Source: Caldibacillus debilis DSM 16016
GTDB lineage: Bacteria > Bacillota > Bacilli > Bacillales > Caldibacillaceae
Length of the DNA stretch: 64,000 bases
Direction of reading: 5' to 3'
Assembly: GCF_000383875.1 (NCBI RefSeq)
Contig: NZ_KB912914.1
Location: forward strand, 21,363-85,362
Positions 1 to 7,980 of this stretch are shown piece by piece; the stretch's first letter is position 1; each line of letters opens with the position of its first letter. A program made the translations under genes and the position numbers. The notes under the pieces are model-generated. The model searched no databases. It was not told where the DNA came from and saw nothing but the letters and a program-made list of their open reading frames with translations.

Positions 1-885
1 GTTCATAGGCTTTCTTCAGCGTCTCCGACTTCTGGAGGTATCGGTTTAAATACCAGCGTTCCTTTGCGCTTAGTTCCTCCTTCTTTTTGTAAAAGATCCG
101 CCTCATCCGCTTGCATTTCTTCCGGTCATAATCACTCCAGGCGGCCTGCTCGTCCCTTCTCACCTGATCCAGCGCCCAATACACATACCGGCAATCATGA
201 AACCGGTCGGCGATGATCAGGGGGGCGACCCAGCGCCTCCCGCACGGCCAGCTTAAAGGAATGGCTCATATCCATAATGACCGTTTCCACCTGGGCCCCA
301 TACTTTTTTAGGTAACGGCTGATGGTTTTCTTCTTCCGATTGGGCAAAATCCTGCGGTTCCCCCGTTTGGCCGTCGGCGATGATCACCTGATACTTCCCG
401 GCGCGCATATCCCCTTTATATTCATCGATGGCGATAACTTTCGGCAATTGCGGATGTCCTTGTAATTCCTTCTTGGCCACCGCATCAAAACGCCGGATCA
501 CCGTCGAAACCGAGGCCCCGAACTGAAAAGCCAAGTCTTTGAACGTTTTGGCATGAATGCTTCGCACATTCACGGCCTGGTTCCACTCTTTGGAAAACCG
601 CTGATACCGCTCAACGAACGGATTTTCTTCCGCAAACCGTTTTCCGCATGTTTGGCAGGCATATCTTCTTTTTCTGTAAAAAAGAACCGTCGGGCGCTCA
701 AACCATTTGAAATGCCGGATCTTTTGAATGCGGTAGTCGTGGATTTTTCTCCCTTCCGTACCGCAGCGGGGGCAGCGGTGGGGCTTCACAGGCATTTCGA
801 CGTAAAGGTGAATCGAATGTTCACAGATTTCCACTTTATTGATTTTCACATCTTTCAAACCTGGGAGAAATATGTTACGATTCAA
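1..885 (-). pseudogene. ISL3-family transposase, frameshifted and cut by window edge
   Basis: The product begins like ISL3 transposases: an N-terminal zinc finger (CPRCG about residue 37, then CQTCGKRF), a helix-turn-helix, and the start of the DDE domain (VIAIDEYKGD). The reading frame breaks twice. Near position 350 two bases seem lost (frame continues as ILPNRKKKTISRYLKKYG). At the run of six G (220-225) one base seems gained; after it the frame reads IIADRFHDCRYVYWALDQ. No intact protein can be made. A TTG start at 885 is preferred over the upstream ATG at 948, because AAAGGAG lies a proper distance before it and homologues start at this point (MNRNIFLPGLKDV). Confidence 0.85.
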
Positions 886-998
886 TTGACACGTGGCTCC
901 TTTCTTTGTTGGTTGACCAAATCCAGTATAAAAGAAATCGGAGCCCACGTGTCTTATTTTTTGAATTGTTTCTAAACCCCAACAAATAGTATAGAGCC
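1..998 (-). mobile_element. ISL3-family insertion sequence, right part (continues beyond window)
   Basis: A decayed ISL3-type transposase fills positions 1-885. Just upstream of it, the sequence read on the minus strand from 998 begins GGCTCTATACTATTTGTTGG, which fits the terminal inverted repeats of ISL3-family elements (typically starting GGCTCT). I take 998 as the outer end. The other end lies outside the window, so the second repeat and the expected 8-bp target duplication cannot be checked. An open frame on the plus strand resumes exactly at 999, which suggests the element interrupted another gene. Confidence 0.75.
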
Positions 999-1088
999 GA
1001 AATTCTTAAGGCACTTGGGCTGGAAGATATCCCCGCATATGGGGTTAAAGATAAAAGGACGAAAACATATCTACATACCAAAAAATAA
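999..1088 (+). pseudogene. C-terminal fragment of an unidentified gene cut by the IS
   Basis: On the plus strand 29 codons followed by TAA start directly at the IS boundary (ILKALGLEDIPAYGVKDK is part of them). The fragment has no start codon and is followed at once by a strong terminator hairpin, as expected for the tail of a real gene. I do not recognise the family; another transposase is possible because of the tail's basic character. Its only partner sequence would lie left of the IS, outside the window. Confidence 0.4.
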
Positions 1089-1090
1089 AG

Positions 1091-1137
1091 AACTCCCCAA
1101 AAACGCGATCATGACGCTGTTTTCGGGGAGTTTTTGT
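1091..1137 (+). terminator. Bidirectional rho-independent terminator
   Basis: AACTCCCC (1091-1098) pairs with GGGGAGTT (1125-1132), extended inside by AAAAC/GTTTT. It is followed by TTTTTGTTT on the plus strand and by a T-rich run on the minus strand. It can end the plus-strand fragment at 999-1088 and also stop minus-strand transcription from the SDR gene. Confidence 0.8.
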
Positions 1138-1268
1138 TTCTGGAACTGTAAAAGTCGGGAAAAAGGGCATGAGTAAGGAAATGAGCCGACTCATGCCCAT
1201 GAATGCCCGTTAGGACGTTCATCTTCGCTGTTGACCCGTGAACGGGGATTGCCCTTTTTCGAAGACGC

Positions 1269-2018
1269 TCATTGGGCCGTATAGCCGCCGTCGACCAGGA
1301 GGCTTGCCCCCGTGATGAAGGAGGCATCATCGCTAGCCAAAAAGACGACCGGGCGGGCGACTTCCACGTCTTTCCCGAGGCGGCCGATCGGATGCAAGCC
1401 GATCAATTGTTTCTTCAATTCCGGGTCCAAATCGTTAAGGAGCGGCGTTTCAATATATCCCGGGCATACGCAGTTGACGCGGATCCCCTTTTTCGCGTAG
1501 GTGACCCCCAACGTCCTTGTCAGGTTCACGACGCCGCCTTTGGCCGCGGTATAGGAAGTCACCGAATCCTGGCCCACATGGCCGAGGATGGAGGCGTTAT
1601 TGATGATCGATCCGCCTTTCCCCGCTTCAAGCATTTGTTGGATGGCGTATTTATCCGTTAAAAATACGCCCGTTAAGTTGATGTCAATCAATCTTTGCCA
1701 GTTTTCCAAGGAAAGTTCGTGGGCGGGGGCAATGTCGCCGATGCCGGCGTTGGCGAAAACGATGTCCACCGGGCCGAACCATTCTTTCGTTTTCTCAAAC
1801 AGTTCCTTCACTTCCGCTTCTTTAGAAACATCGCATTTGAAAAAGCGTACCTGTTCGGGGCCTCCGATTTCCCTGGCCCTTTCCTGACCGGCATCGCTGT
1901 AATCGCTTAATACCACTTTAGCCCCCTCTTTGACGAATTCCTTGACCGTGGCCAAACCGATGCCGCTGGCCCCGCCGGTGACAACTGCGACTTTCCCTGC
2001 CAGTTTCATTTCCATCAC
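1269..2018 (-). CDS. Short-chain dehydrogenase/reductase (classical SDR)
   Basis: This 249-residue protein has the full classical SDR signature. The NAD(P)-binding motif TGGASGIG is at residues 14-21, NAG at 90-92, and the catalytic residues are Asn114, Ser143, Tyr156 and Lys160 (YTAAK). An acidic residue after the second strand (LSDY, Asp39) suggests a preference for NAD(H) over NADP(H). The substrate cannot be read from sequence; relatives act as glucose, 3-hydroxyacyl or acetoin-type dehydrogenases. It stands alone between spoVS and the IS remnant, where B. subtilis has tdh-kbl, so this side of the core block is not conserved. Confidence 0.85.
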   Translation of the reverse strand: MMEMKLAGKVAVVTGGASGIGLATVKEFVKEGAKVVLSDYSDAGQERAREIGGPEQVRFFKCDVSKEAEVKELFEKTKEWFGPVDIVFANAGIGDIAPAHELSLENWQRLIDINLTGVFLTDKYAIQQMLEAGKGGSIINNASILGHVGQDSVTSYTAAKGGVVNLTRTLGVTYAKKGIRVNCVCPGYIETPLLNDLDPELKKQLIGLHPIGRLGKDVEVARPVVFLASDDASFITGASLLVDGGYTAQ

Positions 2019-2094
2019 CCCATCAGAAAAGATTGGTCAAGTTTATTATAGCTTTCTGCCTATGCCTCCTACAATACCCTCCCGGGCGTGGGCG

Positions 2095-2200
2095 GGACAA
2101 AAAAGGCAATTTTAGGACATTTTTCACATTTTCCTTTCTTAAACGGCGGAAACGTCCTTCGGGCAAGACGCCCAATTTTCGGACATATTTCACATTTACC
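2095..2200. repeat. Direct repeats with GGACAT...TTTCACATTT core
   Basis: Two copies of about 24 bp lie 66 bp apart: TTTTAGGACATTTTTCACAT starting near 2110 and TTTTCGGACATATTTCACAT starting near 2176. A further GGGACA sits at 2094-2099, 20 bp before the first. The GGACATTTTT word resembles the units of the 21-bp array at 26846. No gene is visible here. Confidence 0.55.
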
Positions 2201-2232
2201 GATGGGGTCGGAAACCGCGGCGGGGATCATGC

Positions 2233-2267
2233 CAAATAAAAAAGCCTGAGCGTGAAAGCGTTCAGGC
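2233..2267 (-). terminator. Terminator of spoVS
   Basis: On the minus strand the stem GCCTGAACG/CGCTCAGGC (2267-2244, one G-T pair) is followed by TTTTTTATTT. It sits 30 bp after the spoVS stop codon. Confidence 0.85.
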
Positions 2268-2296
2268 AAGGAACGAGGAAAAGTTTTTCTGCCCTC

Positions 2297-2557
2297 TTAT
2301 CTCGGTTCAACGATCAGCTTAATGGCCGTCCGTTCTTCGCCGTCGATGAGAATGTCAGTAAAAGCAGGGATACAGATCAGATCCACTCCGCTCGGAGCTA
2401 CAAAACCTCTTGCAATCGCGACCGCTTTTACCGCTTGATTAAGCGCGCCTGCGCCAATGGCCTGGATTTCCGCTCCCCCGCGCTCCCTCAGAACGCCCGC
2501 AAGCGCACCGGCTACAGAGTTCGGATTCGATTTTGCTGAAACCTTTAATATTTCCAT
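2297..2557 (-). CDS. spoVS: Stage V sporulation protein S
   Basis: An 86-residue basic protein, nearly identical in length and sequence to SpoVS of Bacillus, with the conserved start MEILKVSAKSNPNSVAGALA and ending IKLIVEPR. It belongs to the Alba-like nucleic-acid-binding fold family. In B. subtilis it is made early in sporulation under sigma-H and is needed to pass stage V (coat and cortex assembly). It follows ymdB, as in B. subtilis. Its ribosome-binding site AAGGAGGAG lies inside one arm of a perfect 15-bp inverted repeat, described separately, which suggests translational control. Confidence 0.96.
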   Translation of the reverse strand: MEILKVSAKSNPNSVAGALAGVLRERGGAEIQAIGAGALNQAVKAVAIARGFVAPSGVDLICIPAFTDILIDGEERTAIKLIVEPR

Positions 2558-2563
2558 TTTTTG

Positions 2564-2642
2564 CTCCTCCTTGAATAATCGTGGCCATAAGGATGATGAT
2601 TGGTTTTTGTGGTTTCATTGCTACTATATTCAAGGAGGAGCG
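2564..2642 (-). promoter_or_regulatory. Inverted repeat sequestering the spoVS ribosome-binding site
   Basis: GCTCCTCCTTGAATA (2564-2578) and TATTCAAGGAGGAGC (2628-2642) are perfect 15-bp complements 49 bases apart. Read on the minus strand, the arm nearest the gene contains the spoVS Shine-Dalgarno sequence and the far arm is its exact complement. The far arm would lie within the first few nucleotides of a transcript from the sigma-H-like promoter at 2656-2680. The pairing is seen in sequence; the regulatory role is inference. Confidence 0.65.
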
Positions 2643-2655
2643 GCCCTATGACGGA

Positions 2656-2680
2656 TTCGGATAATTTTTAAAAAATCCTC
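2656..2680 (-). promoter_or_regulatory. Putative sigma-H promoter of spoVS
   Basis: On the minus strand AGGATTT (2680-2674) and GAAT (2659-2656) are 14 bases apart, matching the sigma-H pattern AGGAwWW ... GAAT. The site overlaps the end of ymdB, so spoVS can be transcribed alone. B. subtilis spoVS is a known sigma-H gene. Confidence 0.6.
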
Positions 2681-3476
2681 AGACCTCTTCCGGTTCCGCA
2701 TTTTTCACGGCGATGCGCTCGATCCTTTTCGCCGTTCCCGTCTTCTTGTCGACTTCGATGAGGACCGCGTTGAATTGCAAGATTCCCCGTTTCGGCACTT
2801 CGAAACGGACGGGAAGATTGGTTAAAAATTTTTTAATGACGGCCTCCTTCTCAACGCCGATGATGCCGTCCGCCACCCCCGTCATGCCGCAGTCGGTGAG
2901 ATAGGCGGTGCCGTTCGGCAAAAGGGTTTCATCGGCGGTTTGCACATGGGTATGGGTGCCGACGACGGCGGAAACTTTCCCGTCCAGATACCATCCCAGC
3001 GCCTGTTTTTCGCTCGTCGCCTCGGCGTGGAAGTCGACGAAGATGATATTCGTCCGTTTTTTCGCCTCGGCGATCAATTCATCCGCCTTTTTGAACGGGC
3101 AGTCGATGGCCGGCAAAAAGGTCCTTCCCTGCAAATTGATCACGGCGACTTCCAGGTCGTTGACTTTAATGAAAACCATCCCCGAACCGGGGGTTCCTTC
3201 AGGAAAGTTCGCCGGGCGCACCAAATATTTTTCGTCGCCGATGAATTCAAAAATTTCCTTGTTGTCCCAACAATGGTTTCCCATCGTTACGGCCTGGATC
3301 CCCATCTCCAAAAATTCCCGGTAAATTTTGTGGGTAATCCCTTTTCCTCCGGCCGCGTTTTCCCCGTTGACGATCGTTACCGTCGGATGGTACTTTTCCT
3401 TGATTTTCGGCAGGAAGGATTTCAATGATTTTCTTCCCGGAGCACCGACCACATCCCCGATGAATAAGATTTTCAT
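2679..3476 (-). CDS. ymdB: YmdB metallophosphoesterase (2',3'-cyclic nucleotide phosphodiesterase)
   Basis: This 265-residue protein matches the YmdB/TIGR00282 family over its whole length. Metal ligands are visible: Asp8 in FIGDVVG, Glu39-Asn40 in NGENAAGG, Asn67-His68 in GNHCWD, and the later FHAEA and GTHTHVQTAD histidines. In B. subtilis YmdB hydrolyses 2',3'-cyclic nucleotides and controls the switch between motility and biofilm cells. It lies downstream of rny, as in B. subtilis, and both touch RNA metabolism. A terminator after rny limits read-through, so a separate promoter in the 3477-3564 gap is possible. Confidence 0.93.
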   Translation of the reverse strand: MKILFIGDVVGAPGRKSLKSFLPKIKEKYHPTVTIVNGENAAGGKGITHKIYREFLEMGIQAVTMGNHCWDNKEIFEFIGDEKYLVRPANFPEGTPGSGMVFIKVNDLEVAVINLQGRTFLPAIDCPFKKADELIAEAKKRTNIIFVDFHAEATSEKQALGWYLDGKVSAVVGTHTHVQTADETLLPNGTAYLTDCGMTGVADGIIGVEKEAVIKKFLTNLPVRFEVPKRGILQFNAVLIEVDKKTGTAKRIERIAVKNAEPEEV

Positions 3477-3560
3477 AAGAATTCCTTTCTAAAAGTAAAA
3501 TTTAAGCTCTGCTTTCTTTCATTATATAACGATTTTTCCGATCGCGCGAGCGGCACGGAA

Positions 3561-3595
3561 AAACAAAGGGCGATGCCCGTTACGCATCGCCCTTT
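3561..3595 (-). terminator. Terminator of rny
   Basis: On the minus strand AAAGGGCGATGC (3595-3584) pairs with GCATCGCCCTTT (3576-3565), followed by GTTTTT. The stem starts directly at the rny stop codon. Confidence 0.85.
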
Positions 3596-5158
3596 TTATT
3601 TCGCGTATTCGACAGCTCGGGTTTCCCGGATGACGGTCACTTTGATCTGTCCGGGATAATCCAGTTCTTCTTCGATCTTTTTCCGGATGTCCCTCGCCAG
3701 GCGGTGGGCTTCCACATCGTCGATGATTTCCGGTTTCACCATGATGCGGATCTCCCGGCCAGCCTGAATGGCGTAAGATTTCTCAACCCCGGCAAAGGAT
3801 TCGGAAATTTCTTCTAATTTTTCCAGACGGCGGATGTAGTTTTCCAGCGTTTCGCTCCTCGCCCCCGGCCGGGCTGCCGAAAGGGCATCGGCGGCGGCGA
3901 CAAGGACGGAAATGATCGAGTTCGGTTCCGTATCGCCGTGATGGGAAGCGATGCTGTTGACGACGACGGGGTGTTCCTTGTATTTTGTCGCCAGTTCCAC
4001 CCCGATTTCCACATGGCTCCCCTCGATTTCATGGTCGACGGCTTTGCCGATGTCATGGAGCAGCCCGGCCCTTTTGGCCAGGACGATGTCCTCGCCCAAT
4101 TCGGCGGCCATCAGGCCGGCCAGATGGGCCACTTCGATCGAATGCTTCAGGACGTTCTGGCCGTAGCTGGTGCGGAATTTCAGCCGTCCCAAAATCTTGA
4201 TCAAATCGGGATGCAATCCGTGAACGCCGACTTCGAAGGTCGCCTGTTCGCCGACTTCGCGGATATATTCATCCACTTCCTTTCGCGCTTTGTCCACCAT
4301 TTCTTCGATGCGGGCGGGATGAATTCTCCCGTCCTGAACGAGTTTTTCCAGGGCCAGCCTGGCCGTTTCCCTGCGGATCGGATCAAAACCGGACAAGATG
4401 ACCGCCTCCGGAGTGTCGTCGATGATCAGATCGATGCCCGTCAGCGTTTCAAGGGTGCGGATATTCCGTCCTTCCCGGCCGATGATCCGTCCTTTCATCT
4501 CATCGTTCGGCAGGTTGACGACGGAAACCGTCGTCTCCGCCACATGGTCCGCGGCGCAGCGCTGAATCGCCAAGGCGATGATGTTCTTCGCTTTCTTCAT
4601 CGCTTCTTCCCTGCCGCGGTTTTCGTATTCTTTCACCATAACGGCGATATCATGGGAAAGCTCTTTTTCCACCCGTTCCAAAATGATGGCTTTCGCTTCC
4701 TCTTTCGTCAGGCCGGAAATCCGTTCCAGTTCGGCCAGCTCTTTTCGCACCATCTCTTCCACTTTGCTTTCCATCTCTTCAATTTGCTGTTGTCTTTGGT
4801 TTAAGGCTTCTTCCTTCTTTTCCAATGCCATTTCCCGTTTATCGAGAATTTCGCCTTTGCGGTCCAGATTTTCCTCCTTCTGCAGCAAGCGGTTCTCCTG
4901 TTTCTGGAGCTCGCTTCTTCGTTCCCGAAGTTCCCGTTCGGTTTCCGAGCGAAGTTTATAGATCTCCTCCTTCGCTTCTACCAAGGCTTCCTTTTTCAAG
5001 GATTCCGCTTCCCGCTTCGCATCCTCGAGAATTTGGTAAGCGGCGTTTTTGGCGCCCGCGATCTTCGCTTCCGTAACGGATTTACGAATGAAATAACCAG
5101 CAACAACACCGACGAGGGCAAGCAAAATGGAGATGATGATATGAAACAGGTTCATCAT
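3596..5158 (-). CDS. rny: Ribonuclease Y
   Basis: The 520-residue endoribonuclease begins mRNA decay and anchors the degradosome-like network at the membrane. One transmembrane helix covers residues about 5-25. A long charged coiled coil follows to about residue 200. A KH domain contains [15 protein letters not shown], and an HD phosphodiesterase domain contains [12 protein letters not shown] and the later histidines of ASHHGD. Length and domain order match B. subtilis Rny (YmdA). It has its own sigma-A-type promoter and a terminator, so it appears monocistronic. In B. subtilis pbpX separates it from recA; here exoA occupies that place. Confidence 0.97.
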   Translation of the reverse strand: MMNLFHIIISILLALVGVVAGYFIRKSVTEAKIAGAKNAAYQILEDAKREAESLKKEALVEAKEEIYKLRSETERELRERRSELQKQENRLLQKEENLDRKGEILDKREMALEKKEEALNQRQQQIEEMESKVEEMVRKELAELERISGLTKEEAKAIILERVEKELSHDIAVMVKEYENRGREEAMKKAKNIIALAIQRCAADHVAETTVSVVNLPNDEMKGRIIGREGRNIRTLETLTGIDLIIDDTPEAVILSGFDPIRRETARLALEKLVQDGRIHPARIEEMVDKARKEVDEYIREVGEQATFEVGVHGLHPDLIKILGRLKFRTSYGQNVLKHSIEVAHLAGLMAAELGEDIVLAKRAGLLHDIGKAVDHEIEGSHVEIGVELATKYKEHPVVVNSIASHHGDTEPNSIISVLVAAADALSAARPGARSETLENYIRRLEKLEEISESFAGVEKSYAIQAGREIRIMVKPEIIDDVEAHRLARDIRKKIEEELDYPGQIKVTVIRETRAVEYAK

Positions 5159-5297
5159 TTCACCTCCCCTTGCTGTATGCTTTCTTCCGGTTTCATGTCG
5201 GCATTTAAGTTCTTCTGAACAGACGGCGATTCACTTTTTCCATCCAGTCAAAAGCTATTGACCAAACTTATAAAAAAATTGTAAAATATACAATCTC

Positions 5298-5326
5298 ATT
5301 GTAAAGGTGTGGAAAATGGTTGTCAA
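5298..5326 (-). promoter_or_regulatory. Sigma-A promoter of rny, overlapping an inverted repeat
   Basis: On the minus strand TTGACA (5326-5321), a 17-bp spacer, then TACAAT (5303-5298) give a near-consensus promoter with a leader of about 130 nt before the rny start. The -10 box is one arm of TACAAT-CTC-ATTGTA read on the plus strand (5289-5303). Confidence 0.75.
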
Positions 5327-5408
5327 GGATTATAGCATGATAGCCGCATCGCCGCCCTTCGCCGTTCCCGCCGCCGGACGGGATCTTCCCCGTTATGCAA
5401 AGCTTCTT

Positions 5409-6164
5409 TTATATATTCAATTCCAGCAAAACGGGACAGTGATCGCTGCCCATGACATGGGAATGGATTTCCGCTTTGACCAGCTCCCCCTTCAGCCGTT
5501 CCGACACGAGGAAATAATCGATGCGCCAGCCGATATTCCGTTCCCTGACTTTGTTCAGGTAGGACCACCAGGTGTAAGCGCCGGTTTTGTCCGGATAAAA
5601 ATAGCGGAAACTGTCGATAAAACCGGCGTCGAGGAGTTCCGTCATCTTTTCCCGTTCCTCGTCGGTGAATCCCGAATTGCCGACGTTGGATTTGGCGTTT
5701 TTCAAATCGATCTCCCGGTGGGCGACGTTCAAATCCCCGCAATAGACGACCGGTTTCCGCCGGTCCAATTCCACCAGATATTCCCGGATCCGGTCTTCCC
5801 ATTCGAGCCGGTAGGAAAGCCGCGACAGGTCCCTCCGGGAGTTGGGCGTATAGGCATTGACGAGATAAAATTTTTCAAATTCGAGGGTGATCAGCCGCCC
5901 TTCCCGGTCCGGCTCCTCCCGCGAAAACCCGAAACCGGCGGAAAGGGGCGCGAACTTCGTGAACACCGCCGTGCCGGAATAGCCCTTTCTTTCGGCATAA
6001 TTCCAATATTGCCGGTATCCTTCCAGCTCGAGCTCCATTTGGCCTTCCTGCAGTTTCGTTTCCTGGACGCAAAAAATATCCGCATCGACTTGGCGGAAAT
6101 ACTCCAAAAACCCTTTTTTGACACATGCCCTTAGGCCGTTCACATTCCAACTGACCAGCTTCAT
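5409..6164 (-). CDS. exoA: Exodeoxyribonuclease III / AP endonuclease
   Basis: A complete 251-residue member of the Xth/ExoA family, which cuts DNA 5' to abasic sites in base excision repair. Visible family motifs are the N-terminal WNVNGLRA, the metal-binding glutamate in CVQETKLQ (about residue 36), CGDLNVAH with the catalytic Asp, WRIDYFLVS, and the C-terminal GSDHCPV. Length and start fit the family. It sits between recA and rny, where B. subtilis has pbpX. A GC-rich spacer of over 500 bp lies upstream, so its promoter is unclear. Placement beside recA groups two DNA-repair genes. Confidence 0.95.
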   Translation of the reverse strand: MKLVSWNVNGLRACVKKGFLEYFRQVDADIFCVQETKLQEGQMELELEGYRQYWNYAERKGYSGTAVFTKFAPLSAGFGFSREEPDREGRLITLEFEKFYLVNAYTPNSRRDLSRLSYRLEWEDRIREYLVELDRRKPVVYCGDLNVAHREIDLKNAKSNVGNSGFTDEEREKMTELLDAGFIDSFRYFYPDKTGAYTWWSYLNKVRERNIGWRIDYFLVSERLKGELVKAEIHSHVMGSDHCPVLLELNI

Positions 6165-6683
6165 TTCTTCGATCCCCTCTTTCTCTCTTTAACCGGGGCG
6201 CTCCCCTTCCCGTGGCGCAAAACGCCCGGACGGACACGCCCTTCTCCCTTCCGCACGGCCCCTGTATACGGACCGCCTGCCGGATCGCGGATCCGGCGGA
6301 CATTAAAATTTCTTCCCTGCCCTTGGCAGACCCGCCGGCCCTGGCCGTACGAATACCGGCCACAGAATGGCGGCTGCCGGCATTCGTGATGGGTTTTTCC
6401 CCGGTCTTTTCTCGGAAAAGCGCCTGTTTGGATCGGCGCCCGCTTCCGTGTCCCCGCCGGGCGCACAAGAGAACCGGCCGGAGAGGTACCGGCCGGGCCC
6501 AAAGATTCCCGGCCGGGATTTCCGCCCGGCTCCCCTTTTGAATTTATAGCCGAAGCGGCCGGACGATGCAAGCCTGGGGCCGGGACGAAAAAAAGATCCC
6601 GTGGCCGAAAACCCTTTGAAAGCAAAAGCCGCCGGGTCGTTCAGCGCATGGAAGAGGCTGACCCGTTTCCGAAAACCTTTCGA
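6165..6683. other. GC-rich spacer without recognisable gene
   Basis: About 520 bp between recA and exoA are very rich in CCGG and CCCG words and carry several overlapping open frames with low-complexity Arg/Pro/Gly-rich products. None has a convincing ribosome-binding site or a recognisable domain. Two related words, AACCCTTTGAAAG and AACCTTTCGAAAG, occur near 6609 and 6673. I see no RNA gene. Confidence 0.5.
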
Positions 6684-6712
6684 AAGAAAAAGACCACCCG
6701 TAAAAAGTGGTC
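6684..6712 (-). terminator. Terminator of recA
   Basis: On the minus strand GACCAC (6712-6707) pairs with GTGGTC (6697-6692) and is followed by TTTTTCTTT. It lies 18 bp after the recA stop. Confidence 0.85.
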
Positions 6713-6729
6713 GAAAGGAAAGGACGTGC

Positions 6730-7758
6730 TCATTCCGGATTTTCCTGGCTTTCCTGGAGAGGCGCCTCGTTGGTGTCGAGGCCGTAATATTCGCGGATCT
6801 TCCCGATGATTTCCTTCTTGAGATCGGGGTTTTCCTTCAGGAACAGTTTCGCGTTTTCCCTTCCCTGGCCGAGCCTTTCGCCCTCATAGGAATACCAGGA
6901 ACCGCTCTTTTGGATGATGTCGATCTCCGAACCGATGTCGATGATTTCGCCTTCCAGGGAAATTCCTTCCCCGTACATGATATCCACTTCCGCCGATTTG
7001 AAGGGGGGAGCCACCTTGTTTTTCACCACTTTGATTTTCGTCCGGTTCCCCACCATTTCATTTCCCTGTTTCAGCTGTTCAGCGCGGCGCACCTCCAGGC
7101 GGATCGTCGAATAAAACTTCAAGGCGCGGCCCCCCGGCGTCGTTTCCGGGTTTCCGAACATCACCCCGACCTTTTCCCGGATTTGGTTGATAAAGATGGC
7201 GATCGCTTTCGATTTGTTGATGGCGCCGGACAATTTCCGCAGCGCTTGGGACATGAGGCGGGCCTGCAATCCGACATGGGCATCGCCCATTTCCCCTTCG
7301 ATTTCCGCCTTCGGCACGAGGGCGGCGACGGAGTCGATGACGATGATGTCTACGGCCCCGCTCCGGACGAGGGCTTCGGCAATCTCCAGCGCCTGTTCCC
7401 CGGTATCCGGCTGGGACAACAACAATTCATCAATATTTACCCCCAAGTTTTTCGCATATTGGGGATCCAGGGCGTGTTCGGCGTCAATGAACGCCGCGGT
7501 TCCGCCGGCGGCCTGCACCTCGGCGATGGCATGCAGGGCGACGGTCGTTTTCCCGGAACTTTCCGGTCCGTAGATTTCGATAATCCTTCCCCGCGGGTAG
7601 CCGCCGACGCCGAGGGCGATGTCCAAAGCCAAAGAACCGCTCGATACGGTGGAAATCTTCACATTCGCCTGCTCGCCCAGCTTCATGATGGAACCTTTTC
7701 CGAATTGCCTTTCAATCTGTTTTAACGCTTGTTCCAAAGCGGTTTGACGATCGCTCAC
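6730..7758 (-). CDS. recA: Recombinase RecA
   Basis: RecA binds single-stranded DNA, catalyses strand exchange and triggers LexA self-cleavage. The 342-residue protein carries the Walker A motif GPESSGKTT, Walker [11 protein letters not shown], the loop L1/L2 region ([21 protein letters not shown]), and the conserved [14 protein letters not shown]. The GTG at 7758 is preferred over the ATG at 7779, because AGAAGGAGGT stands 7-8 bp before it and the protein then begins [11 protein letters not shown], as in relatives. It lies downstream of cinA but has its own strong promoter with a LexA-type operator. Confidence 0.98.
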   Translation of the reverse strand: MSDRQTALEQALKQIERQFGKGSIMKLGEQANVKISTVSSGSLALDIALGVGGYPRGRIIEIYGPESSGKTTVALHAIAEVQAAGGTAAFIDAEHALDPQYAKNLGVNIDELLLSQPDTGEQALEIAEALVRSGAVDIIVIDSVAALVPKAEIEGEMGDAHVGLQARLMSQALRKLSGAINKSKAIAIFINQIREKVGVMFGNPETTPGGRALKFYSTIRLEVRRAEQLKQGNEMVGNRTKIKVVKNKVAPPFKSAEVDIMYGEGISLEGEIIDIGSEIDIIQKSGSWYSYEGERLGQGRENAKLFLKENPDLKKEIIGKIREYYGLDTNEAPLQESQENPE

Positions 7759-7821
7759 AAAAGTACCTCCTTCTCTCAAAGAACCGATGGGAATCTCTCC
7801 TCATTCAACGGCCTTACCCTT

Positions 7822-7850
7822 ACTATATCTTTTTTTGTCCTTTTTGCCAA
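7822..7850 (-). promoter_or_regulatory. Sigma-A promoter of recA
   Basis: On the minus strand TTGGCA (7850-7845), a 17-bp spacer and TATAGT (7827-7822) form a good vegetative promoter about 60 bp before the recA start. Confidence 0.75.
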
Positions 7851-7858
7851 GAATCAAA

Positions 7859-7872
7859 CGAACATTCATTCG
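7859..7872. promoter_or_regulatory. SOS (LexA/DinR) box of recA
   Basis: CGAACATTCATTCG resembles the Bacillus LexA operator CGAACRNRYGTTYC, with outer half-sites CGAAC and TTCG kept and two central mismatches. It lies 8 bp upstream of the -35 box of the recA promoter, so LexA control of recA is likely. Confidence 0.65.
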
Positions 7873-7980
7873 CTTTCTTTCCGCGGGCCTTTTGCGGAAA
7901 TTTCACCTTTTCTTCCCGGCAAATCTATGATTTTACGGTCCCGTTTCCGGCAAAAAAAAATTTTTCATTTTACGAGATTT

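Noticed and set aside
2649-2672. Seven-codon plus-strand frame after an AAGGAGGAG sequence
   Set aside because: The ribosome-binding-like sequence is the mirror arm of the spoVS inverted repeat; a leader peptide on the opposite strand has no supported promoter or target gene.
6161-6625. 154-codon minus-strand frame upstream of exoA
   Set aside because: No recognisable domain or ribosome-binding site; explained by the high GC content, which leaves few stop codons.
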